From Lumbricus terrestris (taxonomy: Eukaryota; Annelida; Clitellata; Crassiclitellata; Lumbricidae): DNA of 64,000 bases. The stretch is from positions 8,525,692 to 8,589,691 of the forward strand of contig OX457036.1 in the NCBI GenBank assembly GCA_949752735.1. Direction: 5' to 3'. The notes under the pieces are model-generated. The model was not told the DNA's origin. It saw only the letters and a program-made list of their open reading frames with translations, and ran no database searches. The translations under genes and the position numbers were made by a program. Of this stretch, positions 23,012 through 33,822 are shown in pieces. Positions within the stretch are counted from its first letter, which is position 1. Every line of letters begins with the position of its first letter.

Positions 23012-24350
23012 ACTGCGATTGATGGATGGGAAAGCGAACGACAGAGGGAGCTTTAACGCGGAAGCTGAAAATAGTGCCACCGTGCGTTGCGTGCGACGTG
23101 TGTATTCCTGCGCGCGGATTTAGGCTAAACGTCCTTTTCTGTGACGATGTTCATTTATATACATAGCCATACGGCTGCCAAGGTTGCTGGTAATCTGGCG
23201 ATTAGGTCACGTGATCGTGTGAGATGTCGGGTTTTGATTGATCGCCTACCTGGACTTATTTTTGCTGAATCGCGTTGGGTTTGGACTTATGTGATATGAC
23301 GTTGAGAACTGCATTCTACTTAAGTTGACTCTAATGAGTTATTTATTTAGAGGTTTTTACGCTTCTGGATACAATTGGCCGAACATCTTACCCCCGAAAC
23401 AATTACTCTTGATTGCTAGATGATTGTTTAAGAATTTAGGATTTTACTAGAAAATTTGATTTAAGGAAACTGAATCATCCAATCGAAAGAAAAGAAACTG
23501 GGTTGAGGCATAAGCTTACATCACAGATTTCTTTGTTGGAATAGAGAAAATTGATCAACCAATCGAAAGACAAGAAACTGGGTCAATGTATACTTAATTA
23601 GTACCTTTGTTGGAGTAAGGAAAAAGATCAACCAATGCTACCAATCGAAAGACAAGTAACTAGGTCAAGGAGTACTCCGTTCCGTAATGGTTCCAATGAC
23701 GACTGTCACCTTCACCCTGCCTTTTTATTGACGCTTACAACTCGACCTTGAAAGCAACCAATCATGGCGCAGAGTTTGACTTGACCCAGATTCCTGTAGC
23801 TGTAGCCATTTTTAAAACCTATCCGTCTTTCCATTTCTAGAAGATTTAACCTGGAATTTATAGGCCTAAGTGTTTGTCTAAATGGCGATAAATGAACGAG
23901 TAAGTTTAAGTTGCATACGTAGGATAGGATAACTGGTAACTGTGCCAATGACGAGAACCTAGTTACATTACGCATTCACTTGAATCCGAGTAGAGTCTTC
24001 GGAGAGGCTCTATATAAATTTCGATTGACTGGACATCAAACTCAGACATTGAAACTTGAAATGGATTAGTGGATACATATGGCATGATTTAATTTGATCT
24101 AATCAGTTGTAGTCTAATCTAATCTTTTGTACTCTATTCGTGCTGGTCTAGTCGGAGAACGTGACCTAACATTAAATGAAGAAATTTTCATCTAAACGGG
24201 TTTATTTTGGACAAAAATAAAAATCTTCATGTTGGTCAATATTTAATTTTGAGCTATTGGCTCAATTGGATTCAATCACTAAACGAGTAAGCCTGTTACA
24301 TCCCTGAAAGATGCGTTGTTGAGAATTTTGTTTAACCTAAATATCTCTGA
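23012..24350. other. Intergenic / Kv4 3' flank
   Basis: AT-rich. An AATAAA word near 24216 is the nearest clear candidate poly(A) signal but is far from the stop. A three-copy repeat of about 80 bp (CCAATCGAAAGACAAGAAAC at about 23480, 23560 and 23643) is embedded. No gene is seen. Confidence 0.5.
23460..23680. repeat. Three-copy tandem repeat of about 80 bp
   Basis: Each copy carries CCAATCGAAAGAMAAG then AACTGGGT, followed by a TTTGTTGGARTA spacer. Confidence 0.8.
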
Positions 24351-24514
24351 GAGGGTTCCCCCAGTGCCGGCGCTAGCACCCCCGTACCCCCGGCGGGGGC
24401 GGGCCCGAGTTTGAAAGGGGCCCCCAAATTTAGCTGGTCATTATGCCTATTTGTGACTGTACAGATCCGGTCTGGTGCATGCCTCAACTAACCATATGCC
24501 ACTGCCATTGCAGA

Positions 24515-24899
24515 CAGTGCCGGTGTCACGAAATAAAGTCTCCCCCCGATACAAAGTCTCCCCCCGAAACAGAGTCTCCCCCTGGCTGAAACTCTGTATT
24601 GGAAGAAATTCTCTGAAGTAAAAGTATTATATGTTTTCTTGTCATATAATCTGGCAACGTAGCCTAAACTAACCATTTAGTCTGCTCATCGCTAAATTTG
24701 ATGCAACTGTAGCCAATTTTACGCTAAAAGGGGGAGACCTTATTTCGTGGACGGCGGAAATATTCTCTCCCCCACGGAGACTTTATTTCAGAATATACTC
24801 TCCGGGGGCGAATTTATTCTGGAACAGATCCTCCGGGGGGGAGAATCTGTTTCGAAATAAAGTCTCTGGGGGGAGACTCTGTCACGCGACACCGGCGCT
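24515..24899. mobile_element. Inverted-repeat MITE-like element with AAGTCTCCCCC repeats
   Basis: Left end AGTGCCGGTGTCACG and right end CGCGACACCGGCGCT are imperfect inverted repeats. The interior carries many copies of AAAGTCTCCCCCC on both strands. No coding capacity and no clear target duplication are seen. Confidence 0.6.
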
Positions 24900-24900
24900 A

Positions 24901-26088
24901 GGGTACCTGAGGCCCCCACCCCAAAGAAAAACTTGAGGCCCCCATACCTTGAGTATCTCAGCAAAATTTCTCACAATATAAGTGCTTGTAAGACTTCAAT
25001 AAATGTCCCATCCCAATTGTTAATTTTTTTCGAATTTCCATGCTGTAATGGTAAAAATTTTAGGCTGTCATCTTTACAAAAATAGCTCTTTTTCATTGCT
25101 GTTAGTCGTGGTTTAGGACTTCAGAGTGTCCCTCTCCATTGTTTAAATTTATCCGATTTGCCAACTGTAATGGTAGCATTATTTTATAGGCTGCCATCTG
25201 AACAAAATTGATCATTATTGATGGCCAGTGGATGATACTTATGAAATATTTCAGAAATATTGGGGATACAAGGATTCCGTCCCAACCACAAATTGCGGGA
25301 CCGTGCCCCTGTCCACACCCCCAGTCTCCTCTTTGGTTGAAGGATAATGCTCTATCACTTTCTCAAACACAACGCTTATAAATTGTAACTTATTCTAATT
25401 GCTAATTGGATGAGGCCTCAAAATAAAACCTGCGTGAGACCCAAATATTAAAGCCTGTGTAGGGTCCCACATGTCCTTGGTATGTGTCTGATCTCAAGTT
25501 CGCAAGGGCCTCAAATGTAGCTGGCTATTATACCTTTCATAATTGTTCATTCCTAAAACCACGCACCGAATTATGTTTTAACGCAAAGCATGCAAAAAAT
25601 TATTACGCAAACCAATAGAGCATTGTCCTTCAACCAAAGAGGAGACTTGGGGGGTGGACAGGGGCACGGCCCTCACAATTTGTGTTTGGGACGGAATCCT
25701 TGTATCCACAATATTTCAGAAATATTTCATAAGTATCATCCACTGCCTATCAATAATGATCAATTTTGTTCAGATGACAGCCTATGAATGCTACCATTAC
25801 AGTTGGCAAATCGGACAAATTAAACAATGGAGAGGGACAGTGGGACACTCTGAAGTCCTAAACCACGACTAACAGCATAGAAAAATGAGCAATTTTTGTA
25901 AAGATGACAGCTTAAAATTTCTACCGTTGTAGCATCGAAATTCCAAAAAGTAACAATTGAGAGGGGACATTTATTGAAGTCTTACCATGTCTTTCAGCAC
26001 TTATATTATGAGAAATTTTGCTGAGATGACAGCTCAAGGTATGGGGGGCGTCAAGTTTTTTTTGGGGAGGGGGGCTCAGGGCGGTAAC
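24901..26088. mobile_element. Large foldback element (arms of about 460 bp)
   Basis: Arm 24901-25355 (CTGAGGCCCCCACCCC ... GGTTGAAGGATAATGCTCTAT) is an inverted copy of 25615-26088 (ATAGAGCATTGTCCTTCAACC ... GGAGGGGGGCTCAGGG). The spacer is about 259 bp. Identity between the arms looks high with scattered substitutions. A fragment resembling the spacer (CAAATTTAGCTGGTCATTAT) also lies at 24427. No transposase is present. Confidence 0.8.
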
Positions 26089-26200
26089 GAACGAAAGCCA
26101 AGATCGGAAAAACAGTAGCCTTAGTTATTTAGTTGTGGTTGCGCTATATAAATTTACAATTTCCATTACCACTGCAGGGTGCAGGCAACTCTTGTAGGTC

Positions 26201-26204
<4 letters not shown>

Positions 26205-26236
<32 letters not shown>

Positions 26237-26277
26237 CTTCTTCTTCTTCTTCTTCTTCTTCTTCGTCCTCCTACTCT

Positions 26278-26309
<32 letters not shown>

Positions 26310-26357
26310 TTCTTCTTCTTCTTCTTCTTCTTCTTCTTCTTCTTCTTCTTCTTCTTC
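26205..26357. repeat. CTG then CTT trinucleotide array
   Basis: About ten CTG units are followed by about 40 CTT units. The CTT (GAA on the minus strand) part is continuous with the 3' tail of the adjacent LINE fragment. The poly-Ser, poly-Phe and poly-Lys frames are artefacts. Confidence 0.95.
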
Positions 26358-26700
26358 ACGTTCTCTGCCCTCAGACAGGTTCGTACGTCCAACGACGCCA
26401 CTTTTCTCTGTTCTTTGCCTCTCTTTTCAGTCCACTGTATCCCTCCTCAGTCAGCATCCAGTCCAGCAGCATTGTTCTTGGTCTGCCTGGCATTCTCTTC
26501 CCCTTCATTCTTCCCTCAATCATGTCTCTTAGTAGGGTGTCGCTCCTTAAGACGTGTGCTATCCATTTCTTCTGCCGCCAACGTAGGCTATAGTGCCTAA
26601 TGCCTATCAGTGACCTCTTTTCTTCCGCCAAATGTAAGATTTCCTCATTCGTTTTTCGCTCCACCCAGCTGATTCTCCCCATTCTGCGCCAGAACGAAAT
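26358..26700 (-). mobile_element. LINE 3' end fragment (reverse-transcriptase C-terminal tail), copy 2
   Basis: The minus-strand frame of about 100 codons reads [20 protein letters not shown], then RRWTYEPV near its end, with [20 protein letters not shown] between. This is the C-terminal tail typical of non-LTR retrotransposon polyproteins. It lacks the reverse transcriptase and endonuclease. The 3' end leads into (GAA)n. Confidence 0.85.
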
Positions 26701-26857
26701 TTTTTGGTCGCTAGCTGATTCACATATAATTATTATATAATCAAACCACTTTATTTTAACTAGTTGTCTTATTTTAATGTAGTAAATATTAGAGGCCTGA
26801 GGAAAGGTTCAGAATAGGCTAGACACAGTTTTCTTAATATACTTACTTCGATACATG

Positions 26858-26990
26858 CTCACTCACTTACTTGTTTTCCTACTCACTCGCACATTTACTT
26901 GCTTGCTTACTTATGGTGATCTATTAAAGAATATTCTTACTTACTTACTTACTTACTCACTCACTCACTCACTTACTTAGGTCAACTTGC
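26858..26990. repeat. ACTT/ACTC microsatellite behind a retroposon tail
   Basis: CTTACTTACTTACTCACTCA units follow TTAAAGAATATTCTTA. The same word precedes the TTATC array at 34945-34980, so the array probably derives from a retroposon 3' tail. Confidence 0.8.
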
Positions 26991-27940
26991 TTCTTTTCTT
27001 GTTTGCATGCCAGCGTCTCTTCTGAAACTGAAGAAAACACCATAAGCATTATGCAGTTCCAGACATTCAAATCGATTATTCAAATTGAAAGCCGCTTCTT
27101 ATGTCACTGATCGACGTATATTATTTAGAAAAATAGACGGCTCTGCTTTCAAGCGGTTTCAATGACTCTCTTTTTAATTAGACTGGTCAGTCGTGAAATT
27201 TCTGTGTGCGTCATTTCACTTTCAACCCTAGATGTCGCTCCACTGCAAATTCCGTTCCATTACTAAAGATCATGTTTTGAATCTCAAAATGCAGTTTTTT
27301 GCTGTGCAAACATTACTATTAGTCAATCTGTCTTCATAAATGTAATTAATTGAACGTTTTTCTCATGCAAACAAAATGTGAAATTCTCTTCTCCCAATTA
27401 TCGTCCACAAAACCAGGAGACAACTTAATGTTATGGCTTTCTTGTCTTGCGTCCTTGACCCCAGCCTATGACGTCATGGCAACGTCATAAGATTACGTGT
27501 CATCCAATTTTTATATCGAAAGAAATTAAGACAAAGTTTTGAATTTAAACTCAATAAATTTCGGATCATTTTCTCGTCCACAGCGTGTTACCGTCGGCGT
27601 GATTTTGTATTAGTATTAAATTAAATTATCGGAAAATTGTTGATTTAAACCGTCGGTAAATGCAAGGGTAGGTGCTTAGCTGCTTTTGTGTTGCATGATA
27701 CGTGGGCGTGGAGATACCGTCAGCAATCAGTACAATCTTTTCTTGTCAGACACCCTTCGCGAACAGATTAAACTTTGACCTTTCTCGGCACTGATTTGAT
27801 TTTTAACACACACACCCCTCCAACGCATTGCTATTACTGAACTGATTATTTCGCCCACGTGTATATCTAGACGCTTGATAGTCTGTGGTGTCACATTTAT
27901 TTTCCCCCAGCTATTCTCCGCTCGGTAAACCTTGACCTTC
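26991..27940. other. Intergenic, nothing recognised
   Basis: Non-repetitive AT-rich sequence with no exon-like frame or transposon signature that I can name. Confidence 0.4.
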
Positions 27941-27944
27941 TTGT

Positions 27945-28300
27945 GCAATTATAGTCTAGGACTGCCACAGCCCAGCATCGCATCTGTGCCTTTGTTGGCC
28001 CTTTGCTGTGGAATGACATTCCGGCGTAATTGCAGAACACGGGACCGCTAGTTTTTAGCGATTTTAGTTTAGTATTGTCTATTACTCTATTGTATCTAAT
28101 GACGACACTGGCCCTAACACTAACCCTAACCGACCCTCCGACGCTTACCCTGGCCCTAACCGCTAAACTAGCGACCCCGTGTTCTGCAATTACGCCCATT
28201 TCTTTTCCGAGGGGGTTCTTCGCACTGGGAGCGCCTCTGATTAGTTTGTATTGCGAGAGGTGCTTTATAAATCCCTATTATAGTACCGTATAGTATTGTA
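27945..28300 (+). mobile_element. LINE 3' end interrupted by a MITE
   Basis: The + strand reads TAQHRICAFVGPLLWNDIP, the usual LWN..P motif near the end of LINE polyproteins. It is cut at 28022 by the MITE and resumes at 28197 with TTCGCACTGGGAGCGCCTCT, then GAGAGGTGCTTTATAAAT, the 3' tail shared by several remnants here. Confidence 0.7.
28023..28196. mobile_element. 174-bp MITE with about 21-bp inverted termini and telomere-like core
   Basis: The ends GGCGTAATTGCAGAACACGG and CCGTGTTCTGCAATTACGCC are perfect inverted repeats, extended by a near-match CGCTAG. Flanks CATTCC and CATTTC are a possible 6-bp target duplication with one change. The core has CCCTAACACTAACCCTAACC (28112-28131), resembling TTAGGG telomere repeat. 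Confidence 0.82.
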
Positions 28301-28439
28301 CAGTATTAGTATTGGATAATAATATACAGTATAGTACAGTATAGCATAGAACTCGCAACTTAGAGTCAATTAATAAATTTTCGTCTCATAAATGTAATAG
28401 TAGTAATAATACTACTCTCTGCCCTGAAGGGGCTGTAGC

Positions 28440-28660
28440 TTGGTTCCGTTCATTCGCACGATCTTCAACTATGTACTAGTATGTATACAGAATCTAACTT
28501 TTTCCGTGTCGGGCCGAGTGGACTTCAATGGGACCCAAGGAGCTTCATCTGCTTACTGGGACTCTTACCGAGGCATTTTTTTTATTCAACTCATAACTGT
28601 ACTTTTGCTGCACAACCGGGAGCGCCTCTGAGTAGTCTCCTTGACTTCTGCAATCATACC
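28440..28660 (+). mobile_element. LINE 3' remnant ahead of the giant gene
   Basis: Ends in the shared tail CCGGGAGCGCCTCTGAGTAG, about 90 bp before the first coding exon of the downstream gene. It fuses in frame to that exon by chance. Confidence 0.55.
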
Positions 28661-28726
28661 GCTAAAAGTAGGAGTATATTCTGCACGGGATATCATACAT
28701 ATAATTGTTTATACGTTTATGATAGA

Positions 28727-28898
28727 ATGATGGATTCCATCGGAACCTTTGAATCCTTCGAAGATAAGTCATTGCCAATAATCATAATTGGCCACATTCC
28801 TCGATTCTCTCGCAATGAGCAGATCTGTCTTCACGCTCACTTCGCCTGCCCAGCAAACAACGAAATCGTCAATGGTATTTCAGTCACAAAAAATCCAG
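28727..28898 (+). CDS. Giant acidic AKAP-like protein, exon 1
   Basis: ATGATGGATTCC at 28727. The second ATG at 28730 has A at -3 and G at +4 and may be the true start. The 57 codons read MMDSIGTFESFEDKSLPIII, then GHIPRFSRNEQICLHAHFAC, ending ISVTKNP plus one base at CCAG|GTAAGT (phase 1). The upstream in-frame stretch is LINE-derived, so I start here, although an acceptor (GATAG) just before the ATG leaves room for a 5' exon. Alternating hydrophobic stretches suggest beta-strands. I do not recognise the family. The exon codes the first part of a compact N-terminal module completed by exons 2-4. Confidence 0.72.
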
Positions 28899-29069
28899 GT
28901 AAGTGAACAAATTAGATATTTTATTTGGTGTATTTATGCCTAACCTTGCGTAAATGTTGCTAGTATTTCCTATGCGAATTTCGGCTCCTGCAAGCGCAAA
29001 AGTATCATGCAGATTAAAAACTGGCAGCTCTTGCGTCCATCAGCTCTTACCACCTCATCGTGAGGACAT

Positions 29070-29290
29070 ATTTTCACCGCAAGAGAGGGCATCCTCTCAA
29101 GCTTCCTCTCGTAAAAATCAAATTGTTGCCATATAATGTGCAATCACGTCCCAAAAGTTGGTGGGGACCAAATGAATCACGTCCTAAAAGTTGGGGGGAC
29201 AATAATAATAAAGTTAGGGATCACTCAAAAGTTGGGGGGACGCGTCCCGTGGGTCCCATAGGGTGGTTGCGCCTATGCTTGTTGCAAAAG
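29070..29290. repeat. AAAAGTTGGGGGGAC short repeats
   Basis: Three imperfect copies of YGTCCYAAAAGTTGG followed by GGGGAC. No coding sense. Confidence 0.6.
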
Positions 29291-29329
29291 AGTTTAATCA
29301 AAAGATGCATTTTCAGTTATATTTAGCTA

Positions 29330-29458
29330 TGCATGAGTGACTTCAAGACCTGCTGTTAACTGTCCCAGCTTAGTTTTTTAATGTATGTAGTCGTTGTATG
29401 CGATGTAGTGCATGTTTGCTTGTCAGATGCAAATAAAGGCTACTTACTTACTTACTTG
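29330..29458 (+). mobile_element. Retroposon 3' tail with AATAAA and ACTT repeats
   Basis: CAGATGCAAATAAAGGCTAC followed by TTACTTACTTACTT is the typical end of a LINE- or SINE-type insertion. The body upstream is not recognised. Confidence 0.5.
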
Positions 29459-29945
29459 GAGTGCTGTAAATATCCAATGGTGTAACTTTACCCCCAAAAG
29501 TGGTGTCCAGTTCTTTCTTGCAATACACATTTTCTTCTCTTCCACTTTTCATCCGGGCTTCAATGTTTGATTGGAAGCATTAGATTGCTTAATTAATTAT
29601 GCTTCTAATTGTAATTATAATTAATTAAAAGAATTTATATACAGCATCGTCAATAACAAGATACGTATAAACTGTTCGGTAGCCCTACTTTTAAATAACA
29701 CTGACAGACAATATATGGCAAGCGAGACAAAGTTCATAGATTTTCAGATGTTTTTAAACATGAAACAATTAGTTGACCTTCTGAACAGAATCAGGAAGGC
29801 TGAAAATATTGTCTCACTTCGTTGCCATGTGTGCTGCTACATTGTGCTGCAATATCGGCTGTTAATGCGTTGCAATGTACGGTACGCTGTTTAGTGTTTA
29901 CGGCGCTACACTTGTAAGCTTTTAAAGAGTGTTACAATGTATAAT

Positions 29946-32046
29946 TACACTGGTGAACAGTGATTTTGTTTCCTGAACAATTTCAGGCGTTTCTTATGCA
30001 GTTTCTGCTGCTGATCACGAAAATGACCTTGAAATTGTCCCATCACGTACCGTTTTTGAGAAATCTTCAATTTTTATATTTATTTCCATATTTCAGATTT
30101 AACGTTATATTAAGCTTTGTGTAACTGAGGTATGTCCAGGCATGCACTCAGGGCAGTTTACATATATGTTTGTCTTGCATAATAAAATATAAACTTGGAT
30201 CTGCATATGCATTAATGCTGGTTAGAATCTTCCTGCAAAAGTTCTAAGCACTATTAGAGTCGCTTCTCTGCATAGGTCTACATGCATATCCCACTGAGGA
30301 AGTTGGCATCAATTTGTTTCTAGTTTGATGTCTTATTTCCAAAGTTTAGTTTTGTATACATGTATTCAAGATGCAAAACAAGTTAGCCAGCTTATTTTCA
30401 GATAACCTTAAACCATAATAAATTAAATGATGGCTGTTGGTAGCAGAAATATCTTGCCAGTATTGCATGAAATGTGATACATGTACATTTTGCTACAGTT
30501 GTGGAAAGTAGGCTATGCTAAATGAGTAAGCCTCAGAGACACACAATGACTGAACTTGTCAATAAAGCTTTGAGCTGTACTTTGGTTGCAAGACTGGAGA
30601 GAAAGCCAAGGAATGGGTGCCTCTCATTTGCTGTGAAAGATGTGCTGCAGATCTTAGAGTTTGACTCCGGGGGTCCTGCGAAAGCAATGCTGTTTGCCGT
30701 CCCGATGGTCTGGCGAGAGCAGAAGATAATGACTGTGACGGGCTGCTCAGTCTGTCTCACTTATGTTTCTGGTTTCTCGGGCAAGAATAGGAAAGGAAAC
30801 TGAATGCCCAGATCTTCTTTCGACAATGATGCCAGCGCTGTACAATGAAAGTCTTCAAATAGCGAAGCCACCAGAGAAATGGAGTTTAGACGACAAAGAT
30901 GAAGATGCTGCTGCATTGATCTAGCCAGGAACAAGTATATAGCTGCTGACAGTGATCCGGATTTTGAAGTAGGTAGGTCTATGTCTTGCGCGCATCATCT
31001 CATTCACATAGTCGGAATTGAACGACCTTTTAGAGACTTAGGTTTGTCAAAAGCAAAAGCAGAACAACTGGATTCAAGACTGGAGTTTGCTGTCACCAAG
31101 TATTGGACAGAAATCGGTCCAACAAATATTTCTGCCTTCTCTTCACTTAAAGCAGGAACTGATACATGTTTTAAAAAGCCATGCACAAGGATGCTGAAGA
31201 TTTTCTGCACAAGGATGCTGAAGATTTTCTTTATCTGCAACAGAAATTCCCAAGAATGAGTGATGCCAAGATCAAGGAAGGCATTTTTGTGGGTCCACAG
31301 ATCAGACACATCATCAATGACAAGCAGTTTGAACATCTGTGGAAGGGAGCAGAGACAATCACCTGGAAGCACTGAAGGATGTTGTGGAGAATTTTCTTGG
31401 TAACTATATAGAACTCCAAATTATAATAAACTGGGTAGCAAAATCTTACAGCATACTGACATAAAATGCAACATGTCACTTAAGATTCACATCTTGCATT
31501 TCCACTTGAACTTCTTTCCAAGTTCTTCACAAATCTAGCGATGAACACCAGGAAATTGCCACAGTGGAAAAACGGTATAAGGGAAACTGGAATCCAGCAG
31601 TGTTGTCTGACAATTGTTTGGCACTGCAGCGAGATGTGCAGACAAAGAATACAAACGAAAATCAGCATCAAAGCATTTTAGATCTATGGAACTATAGCAG
31701 CATCTTGTATATATTGTACATGTGCAACTGAACAGGGAATAACTATGAAAAACCATTAATTTCATGTTTCTCAATATTTTTAAGTGATACAGTCATCATC
31801 AGCACCCAATATTATGAGAAAGAACTGTTATAAAGATTTTTTTCCAATGAAATTAAATTATAGTATATTGAAAATTTATGCGATAAACAAGCATTTCAGT
31901 TAAAATCTTGCATGCCGGTTTTCTCAAAAACCTTACGTGCTACAAAAATTCCGAGAACGCCATCGTGTTCAGCACGTCAAGTTCTATAGAAAACAGTCAA
32001 AGTTTTTTCGGAAACAAAAAAAAAGTTAAAATTTGTTGACCAGTGT
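29946..32046 (+). mobile_element. DNA transposon relic with ACACTGGTSAACA termini
   Basis: The left end (TACACTGGTGAACAGTG) and the right end read on the minus strand (ACACTGGTCAACAAATT) match as inverted repeats. Similarity continues through a subterminal block (GCTGATCACGA ... CACGTACCGTTTTTGAGAAA on the left and its inverted counterpart near 31930-31990). Flanks are TATAAT at 29940-29945 and TATAAT at 32047-32052, a possible 6-bp target duplication. The interior carries the decayed protein gene described separately. AT-rich flanks could match by chance, so the target duplication is tentative. Confidence 0.6.
30555..31675 (+). pseudogene. Decayed copy of a multicopy uncharacterised protein family
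   Basis: Frame-shifted and stop-interrupted stretches read in order: VPMVWREQKIMTVTGCSVCL, KNRKG, RDLGLSKAKAEQLDSRL, then LYLQQKFPRMSDAKIKEGIF and VGPQIRHII. Further on are NMSLKIHILHFHLNFFP and SDEHQEIATVEKRYKGNWNP. This order matches a large family of unnamed proteins, abundant in invertebrate genomes, with motifs MVWREP..H..DCYFC, RDL.LSK..AELL.SRL, FP.LS.AKIKEG.FVGPQIR, NMSLK.HFL.SHLDFFP and SDEHGERFHQDI. Function is unknown. The catalytic middle seems deleted. A 21-bp local duplication (CACAAGGATGCTGAAGATTT) occurs at about 31181-31226. Confidence 0.78.
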
Positions 32047-32099
32047 TATAATAGTTACTGTCCACTTCGTTCACCCAACAGATTTTATAAGCACTTAAA

Positions 32100-32440
32100 A
32101 ACTGTTCTGTTTGGCCGTGCTGGAGTCGAGAGCGCCTCTGAGTAGTTTCCTTGAAGAGACGTTATATAAATACGTGAATGAATGAATGAATGAATTTGAC
32201 CTCTTGGTTCCTCGGTCTAGTGTAACTGCTCAGCCTCGATTATTTGTCTCAATTATTGTTCCTTCTCTTTGGAATGCGCTTTCTCCTTCTGTTCGCTCTG
32301 TTGGCAATCTCTCTTCTGCCTTGTCTCTTCTCAAAATCTGCTTGTTCTCGAGAGCCTTGCGCACTGGGAGCGCCTCTGAACGTTCACCCTACTAGAGGCG
32401 CTTTATTCATTAGATGTTTAATACAGAACAATAAAAAAAT
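32100..32440 (+). mobile_element. LINE 3' remnants with GAATGAATG tail
   Basis: A tail (GAGAGCGCCTCTGAGTAG ... TTATATAAATACGTGAATGA) ends near 32195. It is followed by a second remnant whose frame reads FVSIIVPSLWNALSPSVRSV, then LSLLKICLFSRALRTGSASE, the C-terminus of a LINE polyprotein, and the tail GGGAGCGCCTCTGAACG. Confidence 0.8.
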
Positions 32441-32871
32441 ACAATGCTTCGCATAGCGTCTAATGTTTCAAAAACGAGCCATGGATCCGCAATTCTATCT
32501 TTTGCTTCGCTTAGAGTTCGGTCTGTTCGCCTTTCGACTGACGGTGGCCCCATCTTCACCCTTCTACATTCGTCTTCAGAGATGGGCAACGATTCGGATG
32601 TCTGCTCTGCATCATCATCACCAGCAGCAGCAGCAGCAGAACCGGGCTGCTGAGCGTGGTGCGGAGGCTGGAGACGCCCAGATGGAGAGCATCACCGTCT
32701 TGGAAAGACGTGAACGGAAGATGATTGTCTGCAGACCATGGACCATTGTCTTCATTGAGTGGGACCAACAGACTCAGACGCTCATGCATACGAGTGCGTA
32801 AATCGTTGCACATTATTCCCAAATTTCACTTATATATTTAATTTATTCATTTCGGGGATTTATATTTTCAA

Positions 32872-33345
32872 TTCAATTCTTTTATTGCAACCATCAGCCA
32901 TAAACAATAGTCATAGCATAACATGCTTCGCATAATCGGATGGCAACAAGGAAGGCCCTAAGGGATGAATATCCCGCTAACAGGGACACCTATTTACATG
33001 TGCAATTTTAACTGATGGCTAGACGGTTGACATCATGAATTGAACAGTAGGCTAGAAAAACAGCATGAGATGACAATTAATGTAGAAAACTTAACTAAAA
33101 AACACAAAACAAAAATAAAAAAATAAAAATCAGTGCCTACAAGGTAGCGCACTTCAAAGTTACCACTCAGGAACGCCCGGTCCCAACCTCGGCTAAGAAG
33201 CTGTATAAGATTGCGATAGAACTTGTCAGAGAGGGACTCATGGCAGTAGGCGCAGGTAGTATGGAGGACGTAACCCATTCCAGGCCATAGAACCAGTATC
33301 AGAGAAAGCGCGTCGTTATCTGGTAGAATTACATGCATGCATAAT
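32872..33345 (-). mobile_element. LINE-type 3' end, minus strand, copy 1
   Basis: Starts with an ATTGAATTGAA tail (minus strand) and AATAAA-like words. It shares CCCGCTAACAGGGACACC and flanking sequence with the copy at 45130-45650. The coding part is too decayed to name. Confidence 0.5.
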
Positions 33346-33822
33346 TACGTGATGAGCAGTTCGCCCTGTGCAGAGAAGCGAGGAGAACGACGGCTGGTCT
33401 GGGTAGGTCTATACCCTGAAGTGTGTTAGGCTTTAACCAATACAGTTCACTTTCATTTATTCACTCCCGAGATTTATATAGCGTCGCTGTACTTCAAGAA
33501 GCCTGATCAGAGGCTTTTATAGAACCTACTGCAGTATGAGAATTGTAGAAAAATAGCTGTATGATCTGACAGTTAAATGACGGGTCTCAGTTCGGGTGGT
33601 GAAAACCTCCAATCCGAACCATTGTGGTTGAATTTAAACGTTGGACATGTCTGATACAACTCCTTTGACAACTTGTACATATCGGGCAGAAGAATTAGCT
33701 TTTTTATACTTCTGTGTAAACCGAAATGCAGTTTGCAATAATTAATTGGTTGATTTAATATAGATTAATATTCTCTACAATTATATTAAGTGAATGAAAA
33801 TTCGGTTTGAACCTGGAGGGAG

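Larger units (their letters stand above)
28899..33822 (+). other. Intron 1 of the giant gene
   Basis: Runs from GTAAGT to the acceptor GGAGGGAG at 33822. It holds a DNA-transposon relic (29946-32046) and several retroposon 3' ends. 29070-29290 is a GT-rich repeat with CCCAAAAGTTGGTGGGG-like units. Confidence 0.6.

Noticed and set aside
28481..28726. Extension of giant-gene exon 1 upstream to 28481
   Set aside because: The upstream part is a LINE 3' remnant that is open by chance. The ATG pair at 28727-28732 is the better start.
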